Source of the DNA: Planctomycetota bacterium
GTDB taxonomy: Bacteria; Planctomycetota; UBA1135; UBA2386
Direction: 5' to 3'
Assembly (NCBI GenBank): GCA_016794425.1
Contig: JAEUHR010000021.1
Coordinates: 1-64,000 of the forward strand
DNA: 64,000 nucleotides
Under the pieces are notes generated by a model. It was not told the DNA's origin. It saw only the letters and a list, made by a program, of their open reading frames with translations, and did not search any database. This document shows, piece after piece, positions 7,627 through 16,637 of the stretch. The position numbers were made by a program, and so were the translations under genes. Each line of letters opens with the position of its first letter. Positions within the stretch are counted from its first letter, which is position 1.

Positions 7627-9138
7627 ATGCACCCGACCAGACGCCTCGCTCCTCTCGCCATCGCCGTCCCGCTGCTGCTCGGTCCGCTCGTGGGCCAGTG
7701 CACGAATCCCTGGCTGCCCGGCAGCGCGCTGCCCGGCGTGGACGGGTCCGTGTTCGCGGCCACCGTGTGGGACCAGGACGGACCCGGGCCGCTGCACCCG
7801 CAGTTGGTCGTCGGCGGGGCGTTCGCGACCGCCGGCACCGTGCCGGCCGCCAACATCGCCGCGTTCGACCTCGTCACCGGCACGTGGTCGGCGCTCGGCA
7901 CCGGCACCGACGCCGGCGTGCGCGTCGTCCGCACCGCCGCGAACGGCGACCTCGTCGCCGGCGGCCAGTTCACGACCGCTGGCGGTGTGCCGGCCAACTT
8001 CGTCGCCCGCTGGGACGGCACTGCCTGGCACGCGCTGGGCACCGGGACCGGCAACGCGGTCCTCGGCCTCGGCAACCTGCCGAACGGCGAACTCGTCGTC
8101 GGCGGCAACTTCACGACGGCCGGCGGCAGCGCCGCCAACCGCGTCGCGCGCTGGAACGGCACCGCGTGGAGCGCCCTCGGCAGCGGCACCAACAACATCG
8201 TGCAGGACCTCGCGGTCGCCGCGAACGGCGACGTGGTCGTCGTCGGTCAGTTCACGCAGGCCGGCGGCGGGCCGTGCGGGCGGATCGCGCGCTGGGACGG
8301 CGCGGCGTGGGCGCCGCTCGGAGCAGGACTCGATGCCGAGGTGCGCAAGGTGGCGATCCTGCCAGACGGCGACATCGTCGCGGGCGGCGCGTTCCTGAAC
8401 GCCGACGGCAGTCCGGCCAGCCGGATCGCGCGCTGGGACGGTTCGGCGTGGCACCCGCTCGGCACCGGCACCAACGCCCTCGTCAGCGCGCTGGCCGTCC
8501 ACCCCGGCGGCAGCCTGATCGTCGGCGGCGGGTTCACGAACGCCGGCGGCGCCCCGGCCAACCAGATCGCGCGCTGGACCGGTGCCGGCTGGCAGCCGTT
8601 CGGCGTGGGCCTGAACTCCAACGTGCTGGCCGCGTGCGTGCTGCCGGACGGCGACGTCGTCGCGGGCGGCAACTTCACGACCGCCGGCGGCGGCGCGGTG
8701 GCACGACTGGCCCGGCTGTCCACGTCCTGCGCCCCGCTGGCGGCGCCGAACGGCACCGGCTGCAGCGGCAACCTGCTGGCCGCGGACACACTGCCGTGGG
8801 TCGACACCACGTTCCGCGCCACCGGCACCGGCCTGCCGGCGCCGGCGATCGTGCTGGCACTGACCAGCGTCACGAGCGTGCCGGCGGGCGTGGTGCCGCT
8901 CGCCAGCCTGCTGCCGCAAGGAGTGGCCGGCTGCGACCTGTTGGTGGCACCCGACATCCAACAGGGACTCGTGACGGTCACCGGCAGCGTGCAATCGGCG
9001 TTGTTCCTGCCGAACGTGCCGCCGCTGGTCGGCGTGACGTTCTTCCACCAGATGATCCCGGTCGCACTCGGTCCTGCGTTCGAGTTCCTCGCCGTCACGG
9101 CGACCAACGCGCTGCAGCTGACCGCCGGCACGTTCTGA
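7627..9138 (+). CDS. secreted seven-repeat beta-propeller-like protein
   Basis: The 503-residue protein has a signal peptide ('LAIAVPLLLGPLVGQ', cleavage near residue 25). Seven repeats of about 47 residues follow. Each has the form NGDLVxGGxFTxAGGxxAxxIARWxGxxWxxLGxGxx, and the seventh ends after the GG-x-F-T and ARL segments. Seven blades of this type would make one closed propeller. The last 125 residues or so form a separate domain ('LPNVPPLVGVTFFHQM' is its clearest segment) shared with the protein at 43390-45936. Function is unknown; the shared C-terminus could be a cell-surface attachment or sorting domain. The start ATG lies 18 bases after the CHAT gene stop and has no Shine-Dalgarno sequence. 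Confidence 0.85.
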   Translation: MHPTRRLAPLAIAVPLLLGPLVGQCTNPWLPGSALPGVDGSVFAATVWDQDGPGPLHPQLVVGGAFATAGTVPAANIAAFDLVTGTWSALGTGTDAGVRVVRTAANGDLVAGGQFTTAGGVPANFVARWDGTAWHALGTGTGNAVLGLGNLPNGELVVGGNFTTAGGSAANRVARWNGTAWSALGSGTNNIVQDLAVAANGDVVVVGQFTQAGGGPCGRIARWDGAAWAPLGAGLDAEVRKVAILPDGDIVAGGAFLNADGSPASRIARWDGSAWHPLGTGTNALVSALAVHPGGSLIVGGGFTNAGGAPANQIARWTGAGWQPFGVGLNSNVLAACVLPDGDVVAGGNFTTAGGGAVARLARLSTSCAPLAAPNGTGCSGNLLAADTLPWVDTTFRATGTGLPAPAIVLALTSVTSVPAGVVPLASLLPQGVAGCDLLVAPDIQQGLVTVTGSVQSALFLPNVPPLVGVTFFHQMIPVALGPAFEFLAVTATNALQLTAGTF

Positions 9139-9227
9139 TCGCAGGCACTGCCTGAAGCTGGAATCGGCCGCACGGCAGCGCGAAGCTCGCGGATTGCCGC
9201 GGCGGATCGCCGCCGCCCGGCCACGCC

Positions 9228-10028
9228 ATGCTGACCACGAAGCGCTACGACTACGTTCCGTTCGATCGCGTGCAGACGCACCCGCTGATCGCGAACCACC
9301 GCGAGCTGAACCTGCAGAAGGTCCACCACTACAAGGACGACATCCTGAAGAACGGCCTGCTGGAGCCGCTGGTCGTCTGGGAGCGCAAGCACGGCGAGTA
9401 CTTCCTGGTCGGCGGCTTCCACCGCCTGTCGGCGATCAAGCTGATCCGCTCCGAGCGGCCGGGCTGGTACGACCGCATCGACGTGCGGGTCGTCGCCGGC
9501 GACCTCGAGGAGATCCGCGCGCTGAACCTGAAGCTCAACGCCGATCGGCTCGACGCGAAGGTCACCGACTACTTCGACACGATCCTGTTCCTGAACAACG
9601 CGAACTGGTCGAAGGAGCGCATCGCGAGCTTCCTCGACAAAAGCGTGTCGTGGGTCGAGGAGATCGTCCGCTACGTGCCCGGCATGGACCCGCGCGTGCG
9701 CGCGCTGCTGCACGCGGGCAAGCTGTCGTGGAGCAAGGCCAAGCAGATCTGCCGGCGCGCGCTCGAAGCCGCGCCCGGTGACGAACAGCGCACGGTCGAC
9801 GCCGCGCTGCAGGAACTGGCCGCACCGGACCGCGCCGAACCGCGCGTGGTGCTGACGCCGAAGGCCGCGCACCGCCGGCTGCAGCGCCACCTCGCCGCCG
9901 CCCCCGAGGCCACCTACACGGTCACCGCGCGCGACCTGCTGTCGCTGCTGTCGGTGCTGGCCGGCAAGCCGTCCGCCGACGGCGACCTCGAACGCGTACG
10001 CGAGGTCTTCCCGGCGCTGGTCGACTGA
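9228..10028 (+). CDS. orphan ParB/Srx-fold domain protein
   Basis: The 266-residue protein starts with a ParB N-terminal-like domain (about residues 8-105): 'HHYKDDILKNGLLEPLVV' followed by 'YFLVGGFHRLSAIKLI', equivalent to the G-x-R-R-x-x-A motif of ParB with GFHRLSA here. The middle region (about 110-190) is helical and resembles the KorB/Spo0J helix-turn-helix area ('ILFLNNANWSKERIASFLDK'). The C-terminus has no recognised dimerisation domain. There is no parA beside it, so chromosome partitioning is unlikely to be its only role; a DNA-binding or CTP-switch role is inferred from the fold. The first in-frame ATG at 9228 fits the domain start but has no Shine-Dalgarno sequence. Confidence 0.8.
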   Translation: MLTTKRYDYVPFDRVQTHPLIANHRELNLQKVHHYKDDILKNGLLEPLVVWERKHGEYFLVGGFHRLSAIKLIRSERPGWYDRIDVRVVAGDLEEIRALNLKLNADRLDAKVTDYFDTILFLNNANWSKERIASFLDKSVSWVEEIVRYVPGMDPRVRALLHAGKLSWSKAKQICRRALEAAPGDEQRTVDAALQELAAPDRAEPRVVLTPKAAHRRLQRHLAAAPEATYTVTARDLLSLLSVLAGKPSADGDLERVREVFPALVD

Positions 10029-10079
10029 CGCCGTGTCCGTACGTCACGACACGGCGGCGCGGGACCGTCCCGCGCCGCC
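10029..10079. terminator. bidirectional hairpin between convergent genes
   Basis: Two inverted repeats lie between the ParB-like gene and the convergent TPR gene: a 9-bp stem (10029-10037 with 10048-10056) and a 13-bp perfect repeat with one central base (10053-10065 with 10067-10079). They overlap, so only one can form fully at a time. No U tract is present. Confidence 0.55.
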
Positions 10080-10111
10080 TCGGTGACCCGGCGATCCGCC
10101 GCCGACCGCGC

Positions 10112-10747
10112 TCAGCGCGGCAGGCTCTTCAGGTTGAACGCCGCGTCGGTGTCGTTCGGATCGACCTGCAGCGCGCGCTGGAAGCACGCCCGGGCGTCGC
10201 CGGCCCGCTGCAGGTTCCACAGGCAGACGCCGCGGTTGTTCCAGGTCTGCGCGTCGTGCGGCTGCAGCTCGCTGGCGCGACGGAAGCAGTCCTCGGCCTC
10301 GACGAACTGCGACTGGCCGAACAGCACCATGCCGAGGTTGAACCAGCCCTCGGGGTTGTTGCTCTCGATCGCCAGCGCGTTGTTGAACGCCGTGATCGCG
10401 CCGTTGTCGTCGCCGGTCACGTAGCGCACGAAGCCGAGCTGCATCTGGTACTCGAGCTCGCCGGCGGCGAACGTCGCCGCGGTCTCGATGTGCGGCAGGG
10501 CCTGCTCGTAGAGCGCCTGCGACATGTAGGCCTCCGCCGCGGTGCGGTGGATCTCGGCCAGCTTGCCGCTGAGCTCACCGAGGCTCTGGCGGATCGCCGC
10601 CTTCTGCTGCTCGGCGATCGGCTCGACCACGAGCGGCGGCACCTGGCTGTCGCGCGTGTCGCGGATGCGCGTCGGGATCGGCTGGAAGCCCGACCGCTGG
10701 GGGATGGCCGTAGTGATCGGCCCGGGGTTCTTCGTCATCGTCGTCAT
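10112..10747 (-). CDS. TPR-repeat protein
   Basis: The 211-residue protein has an extended N-terminus of about 45 residues rich in Thr, Pro and Arg, then helical TPR repeats. The clearest are near residues 125-160 ('AFNNALAIESNNPEGWFNLG') and 165-200 ('FRRASELQPHDAQTWNNRG'), both with the Trp/Asn-x-Gly spacing of TPRs. There is no signal peptide. The ATG at 10747 has a GGAG-AAGG Shine-Dalgarno sequence, so the longer in-frame extension to 11005 is not needed. It lies 32 bases downstream of the glycosyltransferase gene on the same strand, and the two probably share a transcript. TPRs usually mediate protein-protein contact. Confidence 0.8.
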   Translation of the reverse strand: MTTMTKNPGPITTAIPQRSGFQPIPTRIRDTRDSQVPPLVVEPIAEQQKAAIRQSLGELSGKLAEIHRTAAEAYMSQALYEQALPHIETAATFAAGELEYQMQLGFVRYVTGDDNGAITAFNNALAIESNNPEGWFNLGMVLFGQSQFVEAEDCFRRASELQPHDAQTWNNRGVCLWNLQRAGDARACFQRALQVDPNDTDAAFNLKSLPR

Positions 10748-10779
10748 GGTCACCTTCTCCAAACGGGGTTTCGTTGGCC

Positions 10780-13248
10780 TCACATCGCGGCCAGGGTTCG
10801 TTGCATCGCCGCCGCCTCGTGGTCGAGGGCACGCGCCTCGAGCAGACGGACGGCGTGTTCCCCCATGCGGCGCGCCTCGGCGGTGTGGCCGAGTCGGTGC
10901 AGCAGCAGGGTCACCTGTTGGCACGCACCCGGCGACGCCGGGTGATCGGCCAGGAAGTCGGACAGCACGGCCAGCGCGCGACCGACGTCGCCGCGGCCGA
11001 GCCACAGCTTCGACAGCGCGAGGTGCGCGACCTCGTAGGACGGTTCCATCGCGATCGCCTGCAGCAGCAGACGTTCGGCGCGCACGTCACAGCCGCGCAG
11101 GAGCCAGGCCTGCGCGATGCCGCACAGCGACACGTGGCCCGTGATGCCGTCCTGGATCGGCACCACCAGCACCTGACCCCGGTAGGCGAGGCAGCGGCGG
11201 TAGTGCAGGATCGCGTCTTCGGCGCGACCTTCGGCCAGCGCCAGGCTGGCGGCGAGGTAGTGCAGGTTCGGCGTCGGCAGGAAGCGCCGCAGACCGTGGT
11301 CCAGCACCTGCCGCGCGCGCACGTTGTCGCCGGCGCGCGCCGCTTCCAGCGCGCACAGCGCCGCGACCTCGCCGGCGTACGGCAGTTCGCGCGGCAGCGA
11401 CGGCGGTCCGGCCAGGATCAGTTCGAGGCAGCGGTCCAGCAGCCGCCGCGCGTCGGCGGACCGCCCGGGCAGGCGCCGCAGGAAGTCGCCGTACTTGTAG
11501 TGCGCGTAGACACAGTCGGGGTGCGCGGCCAGCTGCTTCTTGAACAGGCGCTCGTTGCGCTCGTTCTTGCCGCGCTGGTCCATCACCTCGTCGGTGTAGC
11601 CGTGGTGCTCGACCTCGACGTCGGCCGACGCCAGCACGAGGCCGCGCTCGGCCGCGAGGCGCTGCAGGCTCGGCGTCACCTGCTCGTGGATGACGCCCTC
11701 GTATGCGATGCCCGGCAGGTTGCGGAACAGCCGCACCATCATGACGCCGAGCGTCTTGCCGTGGCCGTAGAGGTTGGTGAAGTGCAGGTGGTAGCCGGAC
11801 GCGACCTTGCTCTCGACCAGTTCGCGGATGCGTTCGCAGCCGCCGTCGAGCAGGAACTCGTCGGCGTCGAGCACCAGGATCCAGTCGCCGGTCGCCGCCC
11901 GCAGCGCCGTGTTGCGCGGCGCCGCGAAGTCGTCCTGCCAGGGTTCGTGCAGCACGCGCGCGCCGAACGACTCGGCGATCGCGACCGTGCGGTCGGTCGA
12001 ACCGGTGTCGACGATCACGATCTCGTCGACGGCCGGGCGCGCGCGGCGCAGGCATTCGCCGAGGAAGCGCTCCTCGTTGCGCGCGATCATGCACAGGCTG
12101 ATGCGCGGCGCACGGCCCTGCCACGGCGGCGGCGCGACGTCGCGCGCGGCCGCGGCGACCGCCAGTTCGGCCGGCCGGTCGTCGGCCATCACCGGCGCCC
12201 AGCGCGCCAGCAGCGCCTGTGTCTCGGCGGCGAACGTCGCCGGCGACTCGACCGGCGGCGCCGGCGAGTCGAACGCGACGTCGACCAGCTGCACGGCCGG
12301 CAGCTTGCAGTCGAGCGCCATCGACCAGCCCTCGAGCGCGACCGGCGTGTTGTCGCCGTGTTCGTCGAACGGCCCGACCAGCAGCACGTCGTTGCGCGGC
12401 AGCATCAGGCCGGTCACGTCACCCGGGTGGCGCCGCACGCCGTCTGCGCCCGGTGCTGCCGCACCGATGGCCGCCAGCAGCGTCAGCGCCTCGAACGCGG
12501 CCGCGGTCGGCCGCGCGCCCGCGCGCACGAACCAGACCAGCTCGCCGCGCGACGCGGCGATCGCACGGTTCCACATGCCGGCTTCGCGCACCGCGTCGCC
12601 GGTCACGATCTCCCAGTCCGCGGGCAGGAACGGGCGCAGCGCCGCGACGGTCGTCGCGACCGCGGTCGCGTCGCCGCCGGCGACCAGCACCGAACCCGCC
12701 AGCGGCGCCTGCTTCTGCGCCACGAGCCAGAAGCGTTGCGGCGGTGCCCCGCCGAGCCATTCCAGCGGCAGGAAGCCGTGCGCGAGCAGGTCCTGCGCCA
12801 GCTTCGCGCCGGGCTCGCCCGGGTCGCTGGGCACGCGCAGCACGTCGCCGACGAACAATCCGGCCGCCGCCGCCGCCGCCAGCACGCGCCGCAGCGGCAC
12901 GAACGTCGACGGATCGTCGGTGCTGCCGGACGGATCGAAGCTGCCGGTGCGCCCGTCGAGCACCTGGCGCAACAGCCGCGGCGACTGCATCGACTCGACG
13001 TCGAGCAGCGCCGTGCCGCCGTCGACCAGCAGCGCCGCGATGCGGCGCAGCACGTCCTCGACGCGGCCCATCGACTCGGTCAGCGCCTGCGCTTCGACCA
13101 GTTCGAACGTCCCGTCGCCGGCAGCACCGGCGAACTGCGCGCGGTCGCGCGGCAGCTGCAGCGCGCGCTGCGCCGACGGCACGAGCCCCCCCCAGCCCCG
13201 CACGGGGCCGTGGAAACCACGCGGCAGATGGTCACCGGTCCGAGTCAT
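10780..13248 (-). CDS. multi-domain glycosyltransferase family 2 protein with TPR tail
   Basis: The product has 822 residues. The central GT2 domain (about residues 385-610) opens with 'ISLCMIARNEERFLGECL', followed by 'IVDTGSTDRTVAIAESFGA' and the metal-binding DAD in 'LVLDADEFLL'. The C-terminal 200 residues are TPR-like helices. The N-terminal 150 residues resemble the second half of a class I methyltransferase ('VLRRIAALLVDGGTALLDVE'), and the stretch about 165-350 looks like a second, decayed GT2 domain with no clear DxD. GT2-TPR proteins near flagellin genes often glycosylate flagellin; that substrate is inferred only from the nearby flagellin, fliD and fliS genes. The start is the first ATG of a long frame and has no strong Shine-Dalgarno sequence. 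Confidence 0.85.
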   Translation of the reverse strand: MTRTGDHLPRGFHGPVRGWGGLVPSAQRALQLPRDRAQFAGAAGDGTFELVEAQALTESMGRVEDVLRRIAALLVDGGTALLDVESMQSPRLLRQVLDGRTGSFDPSGSTDDPSTFVPLRRVLAAAAAAGLFVGDVLRVPSDPGEPGAKLAQDLLAHGFLPLEWLGGAPPQRFWLVAQKQAPLAGSVLVAGGDATAVATTVAALRPFLPADWEIVTGDAVREAGMWNRAIAASRGELVWFVRAGARPTAAAFEALTLLAAIGAAAPGADGVRRHPGDVTGLMLPRNDVLLVGPFDEHGDNTPVALEGWSMALDCKLPAVQLVDVAFDSPAPPVESPATFAAETQALLARWAPVMADDRPAELAVAAAARDVAPPPWQGRAPRISLCMIARNEERFLGECLRRARPAVDEIVIVDTGSTDRTVAIAESFGARVLHEPWQDDFAAPRNTALRAATGDWILVLDADEFLLDGGCERIRELVESKVASGYHLHFTNLYGHGKTLGVMMVRLFRNLPGIAYEGVIHEQVTPSLQRLAAERGLVLASADVEVEHHGYTDEVMDQRGKNERNERLFKKQLAAHPDCVYAHYKYGDFLRRLPGRSADARRLLDRCLELILAGPPSLPRELPYAGEVAALCALEAARAGDNVRARQVLDHGLRRFLPTPNLHYLAASLALAEGRAEDAILHYRRCLAYRGQVLVVPIQDGITGHVSLCGIAQAWLLRGCDVRAERLLLQAIAMEPSYEVAHLALSKLWLGRGDVGRALAVLSDFLADHPASPGACQQVTLLLHRLGHTAEARRMGEHAVRLLEARALDHEAAAMQRTLAAM

Positions 13249-13355
13249 CCTTTGCCTGCGTCGACGACAGCGTCCAACGCCACCACACCATCGGCAGACC
13301 TGGACCCCGAACTTCAGTCCGCGATGATGTCGGGGTTTCCGAACCAGGACCGAAC

Positions 13356-14111
13356 ATGACCGACGACACCCGGATCGAGACGCTGCTGCGCGAACGGACG
13401 CGCTTTCGCAGACTGGTGCACCTGGTGTCGTGTCCGTCGACGCAGGACCTCGCCGCCGCGGCGCCGGACCCGGCGCCGGCGGTGTGGTGGGCCGACCACC
13501 AGACGCGCGGCCGAGGCCGCATGCAGCGCGAGTGGCACGACGAACCCGGGCGCGACCTCGCCGTGACCCTGCGCGTCACCGTCGCGCTGCCGCTGCCTTC
13601 GGCGCTGCCAGCCGCGCTGCCGGTCGCCGTACTGGAAGCCTGCGAACCGCTGGCGGGCCGACCGCTGCGCATCAAGTGGCCGAACGACGTGTTCCTCGAC
13701 GGCCGCAAACTCGCCGGCGTGCTGGTCGACGCCGGTGTCGGCAGCCGCGACACCTACCTGATCGGCATCGGCGTGAACTGCAACCGCGTGCGCTTCCCGC
13801 CCGACCTCGAGGCGACCGCGTGCTCGCTGGCGACCGCGACCGGCCACGAGGTCGATCGCGGCGACCTGCTGGTGCGCCTGTGCGAACGGGTCGACGCGGC
13901 CCTGACGGAACTCGAACACGGCCGCTGCGCCGCGCTCGAGCAGACGTTCCGCGACCGGCTCGGCCTGATGGGCCAGCGCGTGCGCGTCGACGCCGGCACC
14001 GTGCACGAAGGCGTGCTGCACCGGCTCGACTTCGCGCACCTGACCCTCGCCGACGGCACCGAACTGCCGCTGGCGATCGTGCGCGGCATCCAGCGCGCGG
14101 TCGCTACGTGA
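13356..14111 (+). CDS. birA: biotin--[acetyl-CoA-carboxylase] ligase
   Basis: The 251-residue protein is a monofunctional BirA without the N-terminal helix-turn-helix repressor domain. The biotinyl-AMP binding loop is 'TRGRGRMQREW' (family G-R-G-R-x-x-R-x-W), and the catalytic 'RIKWPNDVFLDGRKLAG' motif carries the KWPND core. 'YLIGIGVNCNR' is the third typical block, and a small C-terminal SH3-like domain is present. It joins biotin to the biotin carboxyl carrier protein of acetyl-CoA carboxylase in the cytoplasm. The ATG at 13356 has AGGA 8 bases upstream; longer in-frame extensions into 12219 run antisense to the glycosyltransferase and are rejected. Its 3' end overlaps the convergent Fic-like gene by 8 bases. 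Confidence 0.93.
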   Translation: MTDDTRIETLLRERTRFRRLVHLVSCPSTQDLAAAAPDPAPAVWWADHQTRGRGRMQREWHDEPGRDLAVTLRVTVALPLPSALPAALPVAVLEACEPLAGRPLRIKWPNDVFLDGRKLAGVLVDAGVGSRDTYLIGIGVNCNRVRFPPDLEATACSLATATGHEVDRGDLLVRLCERVDAALTELEHGRCAALEQTFRDRLGLMGQRVRVDAGTVHEGVLHRLDFAHLTLADGTELPLAIVRGIQRAVAT

Positions 14112-14883
14112 CGGCCTGTTCGAGCGTGCGCAGCAGCCGCGCCTCGAACTGCGTCACCTTGGTCGGCGGCGGCCCGGCGAGCAGCTTCGACAGCAGTTCG
14201 CGGTCGCCGGCATCCGAGGTCAGCAGCGGATAGCCCTTGGTCTGCAGCCAGGCGTTCAGCAGCAGCCACGCCAGCACGACGTTGAAGTCCGGGAACGGCG
14301 CGATGCGCGCGAACCGCCAGGCGAGGCGGAAGCCCTGGCGCACCGGATGCAGCGACCGGAACAGCGGCCCGATGTCGCGGTAGCAGCGGTCCAGGTCGAA
14401 CGACTCGAGGAGCCCGCGCACCTGCTCCGGCGGCGGGTAGCTGACGTAGATCTGCGCGTCCCACGGCGGGCCGCGGCGCAGGTCGTTGTTGCGGAACCGC
14501 GGCAGACGCGCGGCCATCGTGCGGAACAGTTCGACCGCGAACCAGCCGTCCGGCGGTGTGCCGGCGGCCGCGCGCGCGCGGATCAGGCGCAGGCACTCCT
14601 GCAGGCCACGCAGCAGCCGGTGCTCCTGCGTGATCGCGGCCAGCCGCCCGGGCCGGTCGAACAAGACGTCCAGCGCGTCGTCGTCGTCGACGACGAAGCC
14701 GCGCAACCGCAGCAGCGAGGCGAGGAACGCAGCATCCTCGGGCATCGGCCGGCGCAGACCGTCCAGCACCCGCTGGGCGGTCGCGAGCGGTTCGCCTTCG
14801 TTGCCGTCGGCGACCATCCGGCTCGCCAGCGCGAGGTCGACGCGCTCGAGCACGGAAGGGTGCGTTGGACCGGGATCTGCCAC
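14104..14883 (-). CDS. degenerate Fic-fold protein (catalytic motif lost)
   Basis: Residues 150-225 align with the Fic core. 'IYVSYPPPEQVRGLLESF' matches the segment before the active site, and 'ARIAPFPDFN' followed by 'LAWLLLNAWLQTKGYPLL' takes the place of the IHPFxDGNGRxxRLxxNxxLxxxGYP motif. The catalytic His is Ala195, the first Gly of GNG is Phe, the second is Val and the following Arg is Leu, so AMP transfer should be impossible. The start used is GTG at 14883 (259 residues); an ATG at 14817 would remove 22. It lies 98 bases downstream of nadE and may be cotranscribed. A retained fold without catalysis suggests a binding or regulatory role, which is inference. Confidence 0.72.
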   Translation of the reverse strand: MADPGPTHPSVLERVDLALASRMVADGNEGEPLATAQRVLDGLRRPMPEDAAFLASLLRLRGFVVDDDDALDVLFDRPGRLAAITQEHRLLRGLQECLRLIRARAAAGTPPDGWFAVELFRTMAARLPRFRNNDLRRGPPWDAQIYVSYPPPEQVRGLLESFDLDRCYRDIGPLFRSLHPVRQGFRLAWRFARIAPFPDFNVVLAWLLLNAWLQTKGYPLLTSDAGDRELLSKLLAGPPPTKVTQFEARLLRTLEQAVT

Positions 14884-14981
14884 GGGTCCGTTTTCGGCAG
14901 TTCGACGGCGCCGCCTGCGTGGCGGCCCGGCCGGCGCCGCGCCCGGCGCCGAGCCGCCGTTGCCATCGGCCGGTGCCGCCC

Positions 14982-16634
14982 TCAGCTCTCGCGGTAGCGG
15001 TGCGAGGTCGGCATGCGGCGACCGTTCCAGCACCGCTTGCCGAGCTTCAGCGTCGGCGGGTACTGCTGCCGTTTCCACTCCGCGGCCTGCACCTTCGCGA
15101 ACAGCTCGGCCACGCGCTCGCGGGCCATGCCGGTGCGGGCGGCGGTCTGTTCGACCGACAGCTCCTCCTCGACGAGGGACCGCAGCACCGGATCGAGCTC
15201 CGGATACGGCGGCAGGCTGTCGGCGTCGAGCTGGCCCGGGCGCAGTTCGGCCGACGGCGGCTTGTCGATCGACCGCTGCGGGATCCGTTCGCCGGCGCGG
15301 TTGAGCCAGCGCGCCAGCGCCCAGACCTCGGTCTTCCAGAGGTCCGCGATCGGCGCCAGCGCGCCGTTGGTGTCGCCGTAGATCGTGCAGTAACCGACCG
15401 CGCACTCGCTCTTGTTGCCGGTCGTCAGCACCAGGTGGCCGTGCTGGTTCGCGAACGCCATCAGCAGCGTGCCGCGCGCGCGCGATTGCAGGTTCTCCTC
15501 GGCGATGCCCGGCGCGGTGCCGGCGAACACGGGTCGCAGCACCTCGGCGAACGCGCGCTGCAGCGGCTCGATCGGCAGCAGGTGGAACGCGATGCCGAGC
15601 CGATGCGCCAGTTCGCGCGCGTCGGTGACGCTGTGGTCGCTGCTGTGCGTCGACGGCATGCCGATGCCGACCACGTGCTCGGGCCCGAGCGCGTCGACCG
15701 CCAGCGTCGCGACCAGCGCCGAGTCGATGCCGCCCGACAGCCCGACGACGACGTCGCGGAAACCGAACTTGCGCACGTAGGCGGCGATGCCCTGCACGAT
15801 CGCCGCGTGCTGCATCGCTTCGAGCTGCGGCCAGACCGGCGTCTCGGTCCACGGCCGGTCGGTGTCGACGACGATCAGCTCCTCGCGGAACCAGACCGGC
15901 TGGCAGGCGACGCCGTCCGGCGACACGGCCAGCGAGCCGCCGTCGAACTGCAGCGCGACGTCGCCGCCGACCATGTTGACGTAGACCATGCGCACGCCGT
16001 GCCGCAGGGCCGCGGCGGCGACCATGCGGTGGCGGAACGACTCCTTGCCGCGCTCCCACGGACTCGCGCTGAGGTTGACGACCAGTTCGGCGCCGGCCTC
16101 GACGACGCGCTGCACCGGGTCGATCGAGTAGACGCGCTGGCCGAAGAACTGCTCGTCGTTCCAGCCGTCCTCGCAGACGACGATGCCGACGCGGCGGCCC
16201 GCGAGTTCGACGACGTTGGCCTCCGGCGAGCGGCTCGGTTCGAAGTAGCGCGACTCGTCGAACACGTCGTAGGTCGGCAGCAGCGTCTTCTGCGCGACGA
16301 TGCGGCAGCTGCCCGCGCGCAGGTGCGCGACGGCGTTGTGCAGCGGGCGGCCGCCGTGCCGCAGAGCCGCGGTGTTGCGCGTCACGCACCCGACCAGCAC
16401 GTCGAGTTCCGGCGGCACCCGCGCCGCCAGCGCCTGCAGCGCGACGTCGTGCGCAGCGAGGAACGACTCCCGCAGCAGCAGATCTTCGGGCGGATAGCCG
16501 CAGATCGCGAGTTCGGGGAACACCGCCAGCCCAGCGCCGTGCGCCGCCGCGCGGCGTGCGAACTCGACGATGCGGTCCGTGTTGCCGCCGAGGTCACCGA
16601 CCGTCGTGTCGATCTGGCACAGCGCGATGCGCAT
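14982..16634 (-). CDS. nadE: NAD+ synthetase, glutamine-hydrolysing
   Basis: The 550-residue enzyme has an N-terminal nitrilase-type glutaminase domain with the expected triad Glu41 ('FPELAICGY'), Lys116 ('KTLLP') and Cys154 ('VVCEDGWND'). The C-terminal ATP-pyrophosphatase domain carries SGGIDS at residues 300-305 and 'CTIYGDTNGALAPI' further on. It makes NAD+ from deamido-NAD+, ATP and glutamine; ammonia is channelled between domains. The start has GAGGTG about 9 bases upstream and lies 3 bases after ispH, so the two form an operon. Length matches the prokaryotic two-domain class. No key residue is missing. Confidence 0.97.
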   Translation of the reverse strand: MRIALCQIDTTVGDLGGNTDRIVEFARRAAAHGAGLAVFPELAICGYPPEDLLLRESFLAAHDVALQALAARVPPELDVLVGCVTRNTAALRHGGRPLHNAVAHLRAGSCRIVAQKTLLPTYDVFDESRYFEPSRSPEANVVELAGRRVGIVVCEDGWNDEQFFGQRVYSIDPVQRVVEAGAELVVNLSASPWERGKESFRHRMVAAAALRHGVRMVYVNMVGGDVALQFDGGSLAVSPDGVACQPVWFREELIVVDTDRPWTETPVWPQLEAMQHAAIVQGIAAYVRKFGFRDVVVGLSGGIDSALVATLAVDALGPEHVVGIGMPSTHSSDHSVTDARELAHRLGIAFHLLPIEPLQRAFAEVLRPVFAGTAPGIAEENLQSRARGTLLMAFANQHGHLVLTTGNKSECAVGYCTIYGDTNGALAPIADLWKTEVWALARWLNRAGERIPQRSIDKPPSAELRPGQLDADSLPPYPELDPVLRSLVEEELSVEQTAARTGMARERVAELFAKVQAAEWKRQQYPPTLKLGKRCWNGRRMPTSHRYRES

Positions 16635-16637
16635 CCG

